Shown one piece after another: positions 54,331 to 63,983 of a stretch of 64,000 nucleotides of DNA. Both the position numbers and the translations under genes were made by a program. Each line of letters opens with the position of its first letter. Position 1 is the stretch's first letter. Origin of the DNA: Pantoea septica (lineage in GTDB: Bacteria > Pseudomonadota > Gammaproteobacteria > Enterobacterales > Enterobacteriaceae); NCBI RefSeq assembly GCF_002095575.1, contig NZ_MLJJ01000007.1, positions 83,022 to 147,021 on the forward strand, in the 5' to 3' direction. Below the pieces are notes generated by a model, which saw nothing but the letters and a program-made list of their open reading frames with translations, was not told the DNA's origin and searched no databases.

Positions 54331-55521
54331 ATGTCCCATATTTTGCACTTCCTTTTAGCACTGGTGGTGGTAGGCGTGCTGGCGTTACTCGTCAGCCACG
54401 ACCGTAAAAGTATTCGTATTCGCTACATTGTCCAGCTTCTGGTCATTGAAGTGCTGCTGGCGTGGTTCTTCCTCAACTCCGAGGCGGGTCTCGGGTTCGT
54501 GAAGGGCTTCGCCGGTCTGTTCGATCATCTGCTCAAGTATGCGGGCGAAGGCACCAATTTCGTGTTCGGCAACATGAATGACAAAGGTCTCGCCTTCTTC
54601 TTCCTGAACGTGCTCTGCCCGATCGTCTTTATCTCCGCGCTGATCGGCATTCTGCAGCATTTCCGCATTCTGCCATGGGTGATCCGCGGCATCGGCACCG
54701 TGCTGTCTAAAATCAACGGCATGGGCAAGCTGGAATCCTTTAACGCCGTCAGCTCTCTGATTCTGGGACAGTCAGAAAACTTTATCGCCTATAAGGATAT
54801 CCTCGGCAAAATGTCGCAGCGCCGTATGTACACTATGGCCGCAACCGCGATGTCGACCGTTTCCATGTCGATCGTCGGCGCCTATATGACCATGCTGCAG
54901 CCGAAGTATGTGGTCGCCGCGCTGGTGCTTAACATGTTCAGTACCTTTATCGTGCTGTCGCTGATCAACCCTTACCGCGTCGACAGCGAAGAGGATCTGC
55001 AGCTGCAGGATATCCATAAAGGCCAGAGCTTCTTTGAAATGCTGGGCGAATATATCCTCGCCGGCTTCCGCGTGGCGATTATCGTCGCAGCAATGCTGAT
55101 CGGCTTTATCGCGCTGATTTCCGGCCTGAACGCGCTGTTCGATTTTATCTTTGGCATCAGCTTCCAGGGCGTGCTGGGCTACGTCTTCTATCCGTTCGCC
55201 TGGGTGATGGGCGTGCCGGCTCACGAAGCGCTGCAGGTCGGCAGCATTATGGCCACCAAGCTGGTTTCCAACGAGTTCGTCGCGATGATGGATCTGCAGA
55301 AGCTGGCGGGCCAGATTTCGCCGCACTCTGAAGGCATTCTGTCGGTGTTCCTGGTCTCTTTCGCCAACTTCTCGTCTATCGGCATCGTCGCTGGCGCCAT
55401 CAAAGGCCTGAACGAAGAGCAAGGCAACGTGGTGTCGCGCTTCGGCCTGAAGCTGCTCTACGGTTCAACGCTGGTCAGCGTGCTCTCCGCCGCTATCGCC
55501 GGTCTGGTGCTGGCATTCTGA
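54331..55521 (+). CDS. nupC: Nucleoside-proton symporter NupC
   Basis: 396 residues, CNT family. [32 protein letters not shown] and [12 protein letters not shown] are CNT motifs. Imports pyrimidine nucleosides and adenosine. Same divergent arrangement with mntH as in E. coli. Confidence 0.96.
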   Translation: MSHILHFLLALVVVGVLALLVSHDRKSIRIRYIVQLLVIEVLLAWFFLNSEAGLGFVKGFAGLFDHLLKYAGEGTNFVFGNMNDKGLAFFFLNVLCPIVFISALIGILQHFRILPWVIRGIGTVLSKINGMGKLESFNAVSSLILGQSENFIAYKDILGKMSQRRMYTMAATAMSTVSMSIVGAYMTMLQPKYVVAALVLNMFSTFIVLSLINPYRVDSEEDLQLQDIHKGQSFFEMLGEYILAGFRVAIIVAAMLIGFIALISGLNALFDFIFGISFQGVLGYVFYPFAWVMGVPAHEALQVGSIMATKLVSNEFVAMMDLQKLAGQISPHSEGILSVFLVSFANFSSIGIVAGAIKGLNEEQGNVVSRFGLKLLYGSTLVSVLSAAIAGLVLAF

Positions 55522-55525
55522 TAAA

Positions 55526-55550
55526 AAGGGCGAGACGGGTTCTCGCCCTT
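55526..55550 (+). terminator. Terminator of nupC
   Basis: AAGGGCGAGA-CGGGT-TCTCGCCCTT, five bases after the stop. Confidence 0.88.
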
Positions 55551-55708
55551 ATTCTTAATTATTCCTGCTTGATATAACGCCTGCCGCGTCGCCTCAGCCG
55601 CGCCGCGCCGCCCTTCCCCGATTCCCGCAAATCCTTTGCACAATATCGAATTTCATCTCCTGCCCGTCGCCCCGTAGTTTTTTCATTACTCAACATCGGG
55701 AGAAGCGC

Positions 55709-56794
55709 ATGAGCATTCAATTTTTGGGCATGATCGGCCATCGTCTGGCCTCTGAAACCATTCCGGCCAGCGGGCCGTTATTCGATAAAAACTACATTGC
55801 CGATTTCGCCCGCGCCCACGAAGAGGCGGGATTCGATCGGATTCTGGTGGGCTACTGGTCCGATCAACCAGACGGTTTTTTAGTGACGGCGCACGCCGCC
55901 GCGAACACCTCGCGCATTAAATTTTTACTGGCGCACCGTCCCGGCTTCGTCTCGCCGACGCTGGCAGCGCGCAAGCTGGCGTCGCTCGATCACCTGACCG
56001 ACGGACGTCTGGCGGTGCATATCATCAGCGGCGGCAGCGACAGCGAACAGCGCCGCGACGGCGACTTCCTCAACAAGGCGGAACGCTACGCGCGCACCGA
56101 CGAATTTCTCCACGTGCTGAAAAAGAACCTGACCTCGGCGGAAGCCTGGGACCACAAAGGCGAGTTTTACCAGGCTGAACAGGCTTTTTCCGCCATCAAG
56201 CCGCTGCAGAGCAAGCTGCCCGTTTACTTCGGCGGCTCTTCGCCGGAGGCGATCGAGGTTGCCGCGCGTCACGCCGACGTCTTCGCGCTGTGGGGCGAGC
56301 CGCTGCAGGGCGCGGCGGAAACCGTGCAAACCGTGCGCGCCGCTGCCGCGAAAAGAGGCCGCGACATCAAATTCAATATCTCTTTCCGCCCGATTATCGG
56401 CAAGACCGAGAAAGAGGCCTGGGAGCGGGCGGAACACATTTATCAAACGGCGCAGAAGCAACTGGCCGAATCGGGCTACACCTTTGGCCTGCCAAAACCG
56501 CAAAGCGTCGGCGCGCAGCGCCTGCTGGCGGCGGCTAACGCAGGCGACCGCCACGATAAAGTGTTGTGGACCGGCGTCGCGAAGCTGGTGAGCGGCGGCT
56601 ACAACTCCACTGCGCTGGTGGGCACGGCGGATCAGGTCTCCGACGCGCTGCTGGATTACTACAACCTGGGCATCGACAGCGTGCTGATCCGCGGCTTCGA
56701 TCCGCTTAACGACGCGATTGAGTACGGCCGCGAGCTGCTGCCGCTGACGCGCGAAAAAGTCGCCGCGCTGACGCGCGTTAAGAGGAGCGCCTGA
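55709..56794 (+). CDS. FMNH2-dependent (alkane)sulfonate-type monooxygenase
   Basis: 361 residues, bacterial luciferase-like TIM barrel of the SsuD/SfnG group. HEEAGFDRILVGYWSDQPDG, FLLAHRPGFVSPTLAARKLA, HIISGGSDSEQRRDGD and YFGGSSPEAIEVA are typical. Probably releases sulfite from an organosulfonate using reduced FMN from a reductase not encoded here. Its stop overlaps the next start (TGATG), so the four genes to 59,967 form one operon. Confidence 0.88.
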   Translation: MSIQFLGMIGHRLASETIPASGPLFDKNYIADFARAHEEAGFDRILVGYWSDQPDGFLVTAHAAANTSRIKFLLAHRPGFVSPTLAARKLASLDHLTDGRLAVHIISGGSDSEQRRDGDFLNKAERYARTDEFLHVLKKNLTSAEAWDHKGEFYQAEQAFSAIKPLQSKLPVYFGGSSPEAIEVAARHADVFALWGEPLQGAAETVQTVRAAAAKRGRDIKFNISFRPIIGKTEKEAWERAEHIYQTAQKQLAESGYTFGLPKPQSVGAQRLLAAANAGDRHDKVLWTGVAKLVSGGYNSTALVGTADQVSDALLDYYNLGIDSVLIRGFDPLNDAIEYGRELLPLTREKVAALTRVKRSA

Positions 56795-57774
56795 TGCGTC
56801 TCGCCGCCCTGTTTGCCGGTGTCGCGCTGGCGCTGAGCCTCAATGCCGCTTTCGCCGCTGAGAAAGTGACGCTGCGCCTCGGTGATGTCAAAGGGGATCG
56901 CTTCGCCTCGCTGAAAGCCTCTGGCGAGCTCGATAATCTGCCTTACGATTTGAAACTCACCGCCTTCGACTCCGGCGCGCCGGTGCAGGAGGCGCTGAAT
57001 GCGGGGGCGCTGGACGTCGGCTTTACCGGCGATCTGCCCTTCCTGTTCGTCTATGCCGCAGGCGCGCCGGTTAAAGCGGTCGGCGCCTGGCAGAACAATC
57101 CCGACAGCATCGCGCTGCTGACGCGTCCCGACGCCGGGATCCACAGCCTGAAGGATCTGAAAGGCAAGCAGATCGCCGTCAACCGCGGCGGCTGGGGACA
57201 CTATCTGATCCTTGGCCTGCTGGAACGCGCCGGCCTGAAACCCGATGAGGTGACGCTGCGCTTCCTCGGCCCGGTGGATGGCCGCGCGGCACTTACCTCC
57301 GGCGCGGTTTCCGCCTGGGCGCCATGGGAGCCCTACATCGCCACCTCGACCCAGATCGACGGCACGGTGCGCGTGCCGCAGGGCGGCGGCAACGGCATTA
57401 TGTCGGGCTACTCCTATGCGCTGGCGCGTAAAGAGGCGCTGGCCGATCCGGAGAAACGTAAAGCTATCGCCGATCTGCTGACGCGGCTGGCGAAGGCGCA
57501 GGTGTGGGCGGCGCAGCATCCGCAGCCGTTCGCCCAGGCGCTGGGCAAGACGCTAAATATGCCGACCGCCATCACCAGCAGCTGGATCGCCGACGCGCGC
57601 ATTCGCCCGCTGGTGTTCGATCCCTCGCTTATCGCGACGCTGCAGAAATCCGCCGACTTCTTCCATCGCTATCAGGTGCTACCGAAGGCCGTCGACGTCA
57701 GCGGCGCCTTCGATTTCAGCCTGGCGAGCGGCGCTAACCAGGTGGCGCGGCACTATCAGGAGAATAAATCGTGA
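56794..57774 (+). CDS. Sulfonate/taurine-type ABC transporter binding protein
   Basis: 326 residues, Sec signal peptide ending AAFAAEK. SsuA/TauA-like domain: LRLGDVKGDRF, DSGAPVQEALNAGALDVGFT, KDLKGKQIAVNRGGWGHYL, AWAPWEPYIA. Periplasmic ligand capture. No permease or ATPase gene is next to it, so it must share a transporter encoded elsewhere or have another role. Confidence 0.88.
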   Translation: MRLAALFAGVALALSLNAAFAAEKVTLRLGDVKGDRFASLKASGELDNLPYDLKLTAFDSGAPVQEALNAGALDVGFTGDLPFLFVYAAGAPVKAVGAWQNNPDSIALLTRPDAGIHSLKDLKGKQIAVNRGGWGHYLILGLLERAGLKPDEVTLRFLGPVDGRAALTSGAVSAWAPWEPYIATSTQIDGTVRVPQGGGNGIMSGYSYALARKEALADPEKRKAIADLLTRLAKAQVWAAQHPQPFAQALGKTLNMPTAITSSWIADARIRPLVFDPSLIATLQKSADFFHRYQVLPKAVDVSGAFDFSLASGANQVARHYQENKS

Positions 57775-58361
57775 GCGACCTTAACCACCAGCGACTGCGT
57801 GACTTTGTGGCGCAGCTCGCCGCTCTGCTCGAACAGCAGCCGGAGGAGGCGACTATTCTGGCGCGCGGCAGCGAGCTGCTGCGCCCGCTGCTGCTGCACG
57901 ACGACTGGCTGGACGAGGCGTTCAGCCAGCCGCATCCGCAGCACTATCAGCAGTATCTGCTCCATGCCGACGCGCAGCAGCGCTTTTCGGTAGTGAGCTT
58001 TGTCTGGGGCCCAGGCCAGCAAACGCCGGTGCACGATCATCGCGTCTGGGGACTGATCGGCATGCTGCGCGGCGCGGAAGTGTCTCAGGGCTTCAAAGCG
58101 GAAAACGGCGCGCTGGCCGCGGACGGCGCGCTGGTTCGTCTGGAACCTGGCGAGATTGACGCGGTCTCGCCGCGCGTCGGCGATATCCATCGCGTCAGCA
58201 ACGCCTTCGACGATCGCGTCTCTGTCAGCATTCACGTCTACGGCGCCAATATCGGCGCGGTCAAACGGGCGGTTTATCGCGAAGACGGCAGCGAAAAACC
58301 TTTTATCTCCGGCTACAGCAATCGCTACTTGCCTAACATCTGGGATCTTTCACATGGCTAA
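57771..58361 (+). CDS. Cysteine dioxygenase family protein
   Basis: 196 residues, cupin fold. Iron-binding His in TPVHDHRVWG (two His) and DIHRVSN (third). Oxidises cysteine, or a related thiol, to a sulfinate with O2. Overlaps both neighbours by 4 and 8 bases. Suggests the operon handles sulfinate/sulfonate sulfur rather than simple sulfonate scavenging. Confidence 0.88.
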   Translation: MSDLNHQRLRDFVAQLAALLEQQPEEATILARGSELLRPLLLHDDWLDEAFSQPHPQHYQQYLLHADAQQRFSVVSFVWGPGQQTPVHDHRVWGLIGMLRGAEVSQGFKAENGALAADGALVRLEPGEIDAVSPRVGDIHRVSNAFDDRVSVSIHVYGANIGAVKRAVYREDGSEKPFISGYSNRYLPNIWDLSHG

Positions 58362-59967
58362 AACCTTTCCTCTACGCGACGCCGCAGAGATTCAGCAGGC
58401 GCTGCGCCAGCAGCAGGAAGTGGCGCTGGTGGACGTACGCGACGAGGCACTCTATGCGCAAGGGCATCCGCTGTTTGCGGTGAATATTCCGCTCTCGAAG
58501 CTGGAGCTGGAGTGGCTGGATCGCCTTCCTCGCCGCGATACGGCGATTACGCTTTACGACAACGGCGAAGGGCTGGCGCAGGCTGCGGCGGAGCGCGCGG
58601 CGGCGTGGGGCTACACCAATATCAGCCTGCTCAAAGAGGATTTGGCTGGCTGGCGCAACGCGGGCGGCGAACTGTTTATCGATGTGAATTCGCCGAGCAA
58701 AGCCTTCGGCGAGCTGGTGGAACATCATAATCATACGCCGTCGCTGGCGGCCGAAGAGGTCGATGCGCTGCTGCGCGACAAAGCCGACGTGGTGGTGCTC
58801 GACGCGCGCCGCTTTGATGAATACCACACCATGTCGATCCCTGGCGGCATCAGCGTGCCGGGCGGCGAGCTGGTGCTGCGCGTGCGCGATATCGCGCCCT
58901 CTCCGGCTACCACGGTGATCGTCAACTGCGCAGGGCGCACGCGCAGCATTATCGGCACCCAGTCGCTGGTGAACGCGGGTATCCGCAATCCAGTCTACGC
59001 GCTGCGCAACGGCACCATCGGCTGGACGCTGGCCGGTCTGACGCTTGAGCAGCAGCAGAGCCGCCGCTACGGCGCCGTCAGCGAAACCGCGCAGCGTCAT
59101 GCGGCGGCGCAGGCGCGTCAGGTGGCGGATCGCGCCGGGGTGACGCGCATCGACGCGACGACGCTGGCGCGCTGGCGGCAGGAGGCGCGCACGACCTATC
59201 TGTTCGACGTGCGCGACGCCGACGAGTACGCCGCCGGGCATCTGTCGGGTAGCCGTCACGTGCCGGGCGGACAGCTGGTGCAGGAGACCGATCACTACGC
59301 CAGCGTGCGCGGCGCGCGTATCGTGTTGACTGACAACGACGGGGTGCGCGCCAGCATGACGGCCTCCTGGCTGGCGCAGATGGGCTGGGAAGTCGCCGTG
59401 CTGGAGGGGCTGCAACCACAGGATTTCAGCGCCGCCGGCGGGTGGACGGCGCAGGTGCCGGCCGCGCCCGCGGCCGAGACGATTTCTCCGCAGCAGCTGA
59501 ACGACTGGATAAAACAGGGCGATACGCAGGTGCTGGATTTCACCACGCGCGCTAACCACGTTAAAAGCCATATTCCCGGCGCCGCCTGGCTGCTGCGCTC
59601 GACTCTGCAACAACAGGGCAAGGCTACGCTGCCGCCGGCCGAACGCTATGTCCTGACCTGCGGCAGCAGCCTGCTGGCGGGCTATGCGGTGCAACAGGTG
59701 GCGGCGCTGACCGGCAAGCCGGTCTTTGTGCTGGAAGGCGGCAATGCCGCGTGGCGCAGCGCCGGGCTGCCGACTGACGCTGGCGAAGAGGCGCTGCTCT
59801 CCCCCGCTATCGATCGCTATCGCCGCCCCTATGAAGGCACCGATATCGAACCGGCGGTGATGCAGGCCTATCTTGACTGGGAGTATGGTCTGGTGGCGCA
59901 GCTGGATCGCGACGGCACGCATGGCTTTCGCGTGCTGCAGCCAGAGAAACAAAGCGTAACGGCGTAA
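58354..59967 (+). CDS. Four-domain rhodanese sulfurtransferase
   Basis: 537 residues from the ATG at 58,354, which overlaps the dioxygenase gene by eight bases; an upstream in-frame extension would duplicate coding of that gene. Four rhodanese domains: the first and third have Asp in place of the catalytic Cys (TLYDNGEGL, LTDNDGVRA); the second and fourth keep it (NCAGRTRS, TCGSSLLAG). Transfers sulfane sulfur. The C-terminus carries a short extension. Confidence 0.88.
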   Translation: MAKTFPLRDAAEIQQALRQQQEVALVDVRDEALYAQGHPLFAVNIPLSKLELEWLDRLPRRDTAITLYDNGEGLAQAAAERAAAWGYTNISLLKEDLAGWRNAGGELFIDVNSPSKAFGELVEHHNHTPSLAAEEVDALLRDKADVVVLDARRFDEYHTMSIPGGISVPGGELVLRVRDIAPSPATTVIVNCAGRTRSIIGTQSLVNAGIRNPVYALRNGTIGWTLAGLTLEQQQSRRYGAVSETAQRHAAAQARQVADRAGVTRIDATTLARWRQEARTTYLFDVRDADEYAAGHLSGSRHVPGGQLVQETDHYASVRGARIVLTDNDGVRASMTASWLAQMGWEVAVLEGLQPQDFSAAGGWTAQVPAAPAAETISPQQLNDWIKQGDTQVLDFTTRANHVKSHIPGAAWLLRSTLQQQGKATLPPAERYVLTCGSSLLAGYAVQQVAALTGKPVFVLEGGNAAWRSAGLPTDAGEEALLSPAIDRYRRPYEGTDIEPAVMQAYLDWEYGLVAQLDRDGTHGFRVLQPEKQSVTA

Positions 59968-60072
59968 CTAAACAGGGCGGCAGCGATGTCGCTCTTTTTT
60001 TGCGCACAGCAATGCTTGCGTAAGATTTGCGGATGAGTTTAGAAGGTGCCTGAGAGATCAGGACGAAGAAAA

Positions 60073-60148
<76 letters not shown>

Positions 60149-60193
60149 ACATCTGGAATCGTTTTTTCAGTGCCAAATCGTTGGGATGCGATT

Positions 60194-60269
60194 TGGTGGA
60201 GCTAAGCGGGATCGAACCGCTGACCTCCTGCATGCCATGCAGGCGCTCTCCCAGCTGAGCTATAGCCCC
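60194..60269 (-). tRNA. tRNA-Ala (anticodon GGC)
   Basis: 76 nt with CCA; GGGGCTATAGCTCAGCTGGG start, identical in type to E. coli alaW/alaX. Transcribed before the other copy. Confidence 0.97.
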
Positions 60270-60621
60270 GAACCGAAAAAACCGTCGGATGTTCTCGACG
60301 GACGGCATAATATGAAACCGCCTTCAGGGTGTCAACGGCAAAATGAAAAACTGCGTTTGATCGCTGAAAAAGGCGGCAAATCTCGGATCGCACTGTTTTC
60401 AGCCGCTTTTATTCAGCGCGAAAAAAGAGGTTAACCAGCAGGCGTCACGTCTCTCTTCGCCTGCCGCGTCAGGTTAAATTACGGTTAAACAGCCTTTAGG
60501 ATTTTTCTTGTTTTCCGTTAAAAGCCGTGTAAAACTTAGCCCGCTAATTAAGTGGTCATCGCTGCCCACGCCTTATTACAACACCATCCCTGTCACAACT
60601 ATCAATAATATTCGAGATACT
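60270..60621. other. Region upstream of tRNA-Ala and the FNT gene
   Basis: About 350 bases holding the leftward tRNA promoter and the rightward promoter of the channel gene. No additional gene is supported. Confidence 0.4.
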
Positions 60622-61410
60622 ATGTCGCTGCATTCACCTAAAGAGATCGCTCAACTGGCGATTCAGGCTGGCGTCACTAAAAGCCGCGCCTCCATTCCGA
60701 CGTTATTAATTCTTGGCTTTATGGCTGGCGCCTTTATCGCCACCGGCTTCCTGCTTGACCTGCACGTGATTAACTCGCTGCCGGCGGACTGGGGCTCGTT
60801 CGGCGGCCTGCTCGGCGCAGCCGTCTTCCCGGTGGGCTTGATCCTGACCGTACTGGCGGGCGGCGAACTGCTGACCGGCAATATGATGACAATGCCGGTT
60901 GCCTGGTTTGCGCGTCGCATCAGCGGTTTCGCCGTGCTGCGCAACTGGTTCTGGGTCACTATCGCCAACTTTATCGGCAGCCTGGCCATCGCCTGGTTCT
61001 TCGGCCATATGCTCGGCATGACAGAAGGCGACTACCTGAAGAAGACCGTCGCCATCGCCAGCGCAAAAGTGCACGCCGACTTCCTGCACGCCTTTATCTC
61101 CGGCATCGGCTGCAACTGGCTGGTTTGCCTGGCGGTATGGCTCGCTTTCGCCAGTAAAGATGTAGTAGGGAAAATCTTCGGCATGTGGTTTCCGGTTATG
61201 GCCTTCGTCGCCATCGGCTTCCAGCACGTCGTCGCCAACATGTTTATCGTGCCTGCGGCTATTTTCGCCGGTCAGCTGAGCTGGGCGGAGTATCTGCCGA
61301 ATTTTGTCGCCGTGTTCCTGGGCAACGGCGTCGGCGGCGCAGTATTCGTCGGCCTCGCCTACTTCCTCGCCTTCCGTCCTTCCGCTGAAGCGGTCGGCAC
61401 TGCGCAGTAA
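60622..61410 (+). CDS. Formate/nitrite transporter family channel
   Basis: 262 residues from the ATG at 60,622; an upstream in-frame extension of 38 codons lacks family similarity. Six membrane helices with FNT motifs: LAGGELLTGNMM, the NFIGSLAIAW block, GIGCNWLVCLAVWLAF and FQHVVANMFIVPAAI. FocA/NirC-like pentameric channel for small monovalent acids. Not in the E. coli order at this place. Confidence 0.9.
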   Translation: MSLHSPKEIAQLAIQAGVTKSRASIPTLLILGFMAGAFIATGFLLDLHVINSLPADWGSFGGLLGAAVFPVGLILTVLAGGELLTGNMMTMPVAWFARRISGFAVLRNWFWVTIANFIGSLAIAWFFGHMLGMTEGDYLKKTVAIASAKVHADFLHAFISGIGCNWLVCLAVWLAFASKDVVGKIFGMWFPVMAFVAIGFQHVVANMFIVPAAIFAGQLSWAEYLPNFVAVFLGNGVGGAVFVGLAYFLAFRPSAEAVGTAQ

Positions 61411-61519
61411 TTTTTTTGCCTTTTGTCGCAAGGCAAAAGGCAATTTCCCTTCCTCTTACTTTCACGCGTTACGATTTGCTGTAATATGTAGAACTAATGT
61501 ATTAAACAGGGACAGCATC

Positions 61520-61873
61520 GTGAAAAAGGAATGGTTAACCCCCGAAGAGCTTGCGAACGAAACAGGTTACAGTCGGCAAACTGTGAATAAATGGATCAAG
61601 CGTGAAAACTGGACCACCACGCCGAAGCCCGGCGTACAGGGCGGTAAAGCGCGGTTGATCCATATCGACGAGCGCGTGAAAAGCTTTATTCAGTCCATGC
61701 GTAACCTGAACGAGCCGAACGCGTCCTACGCCGCGCAACAAAATTCTTTACCTGCGTTACTATTAAGTTCTGTACAGCAAATGACGCAGAATGAGCAGGA
61801 TCTTCTTGCCGCAATGATTTTGCGCGAAGGGATTAAAGGCGTGCTGCAGCGGCTGGGCATTAGCGAAGAATAA
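61520..61873 (+). CDS. yfeC: YfeC-like DNA-binding protein
   Basis: 117 residues from a GTG at 61,520 (ACAGGGACAGC). TPEELANETGYSRQTVNKWI is an HTH, followed by GVQGGKARLIHIDERVKSFI as in E. coli YfeC/YfeD, which lie beside gltX too. A putative regulator with no known target. Confidence 0.82.
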   Translation: MKKEWLTPEELANETGYSRQTVNKWIKRENWTTTPKPGVQGGKARLIHIDERVKSFIQSMRNLNEPNASYAAQQNSLPALLLSSVQQMTQNEQDLLAAMILREGIKGVLQRLGISEE

Positions 61874-61876
61874 AAA

Positions 61877-61901
61877 AACCGGAAGCATCGCGCTTCCGGT
61901 T
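61877..61901. terminator. Bidirectional terminator, yfeC-like / gltX
   Basis: AACCGGAAGC-ATCGC-GCTTCCGGTT with A and T runs on the two sides, between convergent genes. Confidence 0.92.
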
Positions 61902-61909
61902 TTTGTTTG

Positions 61910-63325
61910 TCAGGCCTGCGCTTCGCGTTCGGCGATAAAGGCCAGCGCTTTTTCGATCCGCGCCACGCTACGGCGCTGTCCGATGGTTTCGACGGTGACG
62001 TCCAGGCCCGGCGACTGACCGGCGCCGGTCACGGCGACGCGCAGCGGCATGCCGACCTTGCCCATCCCCACTTCCAGCTCGTCCGCCGCGCTCTGAATCG
62101 CATGGTGAACGTTTTCTGCCGTCCAGTCGGTAATAGCGGCCAGTTTGTCGCGCACCACTTCCAGCGGCTGGCGCGCCACCGGGCGCAGATGTTTTTTCGC
62201 CGCATCGGCATCGAACGCGTCGAACTCTTCATAGAAGTAATGGCAGGAAGCCGCCATCTCTTTTAGCGTCTTGCAGCGTTCACCCAGCAGAGTCACCAGC
62301 TTCGCCAGTTCCGGACCGGTGCGGGTGTCGATGTTTTGCTGTTCAATGTGCCACTGCAGATGGGTCGCCACATATTCCGGCGGCAGGGTGTTGATATAGT
62401 GGTGGTTGAGCCACTGCAGCTTTTCGGTGTTGAACGCGCTGGCGGATTTGCTCACGGCGTCGAGCGTAAACAGCTCTTTCATCTCTGGAACAGAGAAGAT
62501 CTCCTGATCGCCATGGGACCAGCCCAGACGCACCAGATAGTTGAGCAGCGCTTCCGGCAGATAGCCGTCGTCGCGGTACTGCATCACGCCGACCGCGCCG
62601 TGACGCTTGGAGAGCTTTTTGCCGTCGTCGCCCAGGATCATCGAGACGTGCGCGTAGACCGGCACCTGCGCGCCGATCGCTTTAAGGATGTTGATCTGGC
62701 GCGGCGTGTTGTTGATATGGTCTTCGCCGCGAATCACATGGGTGATGCCCATATCCCAGTCATCGACGACGACGCAGAAGTTATAGGTCGGCGAACCGTC
62801 GGTACGGCGGATAATCAGGTCATCCAGCTCCTGGTTGCTGAACTCGATCGGGCCGCGGATCTGGTCGTCAAAGATGACCGATCCATCCTGCGGGTTGCGA
62901 AAGCGCACTACGCACGGCTCATCCGCCGCGTGATGGTCGTGGCTGTCGCGGCAGCGGCCGTCGTAGCGCGGCTTTTCGCCGTTCGCCATCTGGGTTTCAC
63001 GCAGCTGTTCCAGTCGCTCTTTTGAGCAGTAGCATTTATAGGCGGTGCCCGCCTCCAGCATCTCGTCGATGACGGCATTGTAGCGGTCGAAGCGTTTGGT
63101 CTGATAGTACGGGCCTTCATCCCAGTCCAGGTTCAGCCAGTTCATGCCGTCCATAATGGCTTCGATGGCTTCCGGCGTTGAGCGCTCGAGATCGGTATCC
63201 TCGATGCGCAGAACGAATTCGCCCTGGTGGTGGCGAGCGAAGAGCCAGGAGTAGAGCGCGGTACGTGCGCCGCCGACATGCAGGTAGCCGGTCGGGCTGG
63301 GCGCGAAGCGAGTTTTGATTTTCAT
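61910..63325 (-). CDS. gltX: Glutamyl-tRNA synthetase
   Basis: 471 residues, full length. Class I motifs: HIGH-type [13 protein letters not shown] and KMSKS-type KLSKRHG. The zinc-binding Cys cluster is seen in [11 protein letters not shown] and RCRDSH. Essential charging of tRNA-Glu. Confidence 0.98.
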   Translation of the reverse strand: MKIKTRFAPSPTGYLHVGGARTALYSWLFARHHQGEFVLRIEDTDLERSTPEAIEAIMDGMNWLNLDWDEGPYYQTKRFDRYNAVIDEMLEAGTAYKCYCSKERLEQLRETQMANGEKPRYDGRCRDSHDHHAADEPCVVRFRNPQDGSVIFDDQIRGPIEFSNQELDDLIIRRTDGSPTYNFCVVVDDWDMGITHVIRGEDHINNTPRQINILKAIGAQVPVYAHVSMILGDDGKKLSKRHGAVGVMQYRDDGYLPEALLNYLVRLGWSHGDQEIFSVPEMKELFTLDAVSKSASAFNTEKLQWLNHHYINTLPPEYVATHLQWHIEQQNIDTRTGPELAKLVTLLGERCKTLKEMAASCHYFYEEFDAFDADAAKKHLRPVARQPLEVVRDKLAAITDWTAENVHHAIQSAADELEVGMGKVGMPLRVAVTGAGQSPGLDVTVETIGQRRSVARIEKALAFIAEREAQA

Positions 63326-63551
63326 TCAGCAGTGCCTTAGATGCGCAGGTTTTATGTCTGGATGACAAAAAACGGGTTAGACGCGAAAAACCGTGCGCAC
63401 ATTCTAGCACCTGGCGTTGAATCCTCAATGACCGCGCGCCTGCGCAAAAGCGTTAAGCCCTGGGTTTCTGCTAATAAAACCAGCACATTGGCTAAAAGCA
63501 GCGCGTGATGTCTAATTTTGAAGCGAACGCGCATTTTAGTTTTAAAAAGCG

Positions 63552-63579
63552 TTGACTCACTTCGAAGGATCCCTATAAT
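63552..63579 (+). promoter_or_regulatory. Promoter of the tRNA-Val/Lys operon
   Basis: TTGACT and a perfect TATAAT with a 16-bp spacer, followed by a GC-rich discriminator, 17 bp before the first tRNA. Typical stringently controlled stable-RNA promoter. Confidence 0.9.
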
Positions 63580-63596
63580 GCGACTCCACACAGCGG

Positions 63597-63672
63597 GGGT
63601 GATTAGCTCAGTTGGTAGAGCATCTCCCTTACAAGGAGGGGGTCGGCGGTTCGAGCCCGTCATCACCCACCA
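63597..63672 (+). tRNA. valU: tRNA-Val (anticodon TAC)
   Basis: 76 nt with CCA, anticodon loop CTTACAA. First of three identical copies, the E. coli valU-valX-valY arrangement. Confidence 0.98.
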
Positions 63673-63710
63673 CTCTAAAGGTGGCCCGCAGTGAACAAGA
63701 GATAAGATAT

Positions 63711-63786
63711 GGGTGATTAGCTCAGTTGGTAGAGCATCTCCCTTACAAGGAGGGGGTCGGCGGTTCGAGCCCGTCATCACCCACCA
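63711..63786 (+). tRNA. valX: tRNA-Val (anticodon TAC)
   Basis: Identical to the copy at 63,597; spacer 38 bp. Confidence 0.98.
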
Positions 63787-63827
63787 TATCTCAGTCAGAT
63801 GACGCTCTTGTTAAGCAGTACCGAAGT

Positions 63828-63903
63828 GGGTGATTAGCTCAGTTGGTAGAGCATCTCCCTTACAAGGAGGGGGTCGGCGGTTCGAGCCCGTCATCACCCA
63901 CCA
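63828..63903 (+). tRNA. valY: tRNA-Val (anticodon TAC)
   Basis: Third identical copy; spacer 41 bp. Only 4 bp separate it from tRNA-Lys. Confidence 0.98.
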
Positions 63904-63907
63904 CTTC

Positions 63908-63983
63908 GGGTCGTTAGCTCAGTTGGTAGAGCAGTTGACTTTTAATCAATTGGTCGCAGGTTCGAATCCTGCACGACCCACCA
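63908..63983 (+). tRNA. lysV: tRNA-Lys (anticodon TTT)
   Basis: 76 nt with CCA, anticodon loop CTTTTAA. Last tRNA of the operon as in E. coli lysV. Confidence 0.98.

Noticed and set aside
58156..58353. Longer start for the rhodanese gene
   Set aside because: The added 66 codons are an out-of-frame reading of the cysteine dioxygenase gene.
60508..60621. 38-codon N-terminal extension of the FNT channel
   Set aside because: No similarity to FNT N-termini; the family begins at SLHSPKEIAQLA.
63597..63983. tRNA-Val repeats as a CRISPR-like array
   Set aside because: Repeats are complete 76-nt tRNA genes with CCA ends.
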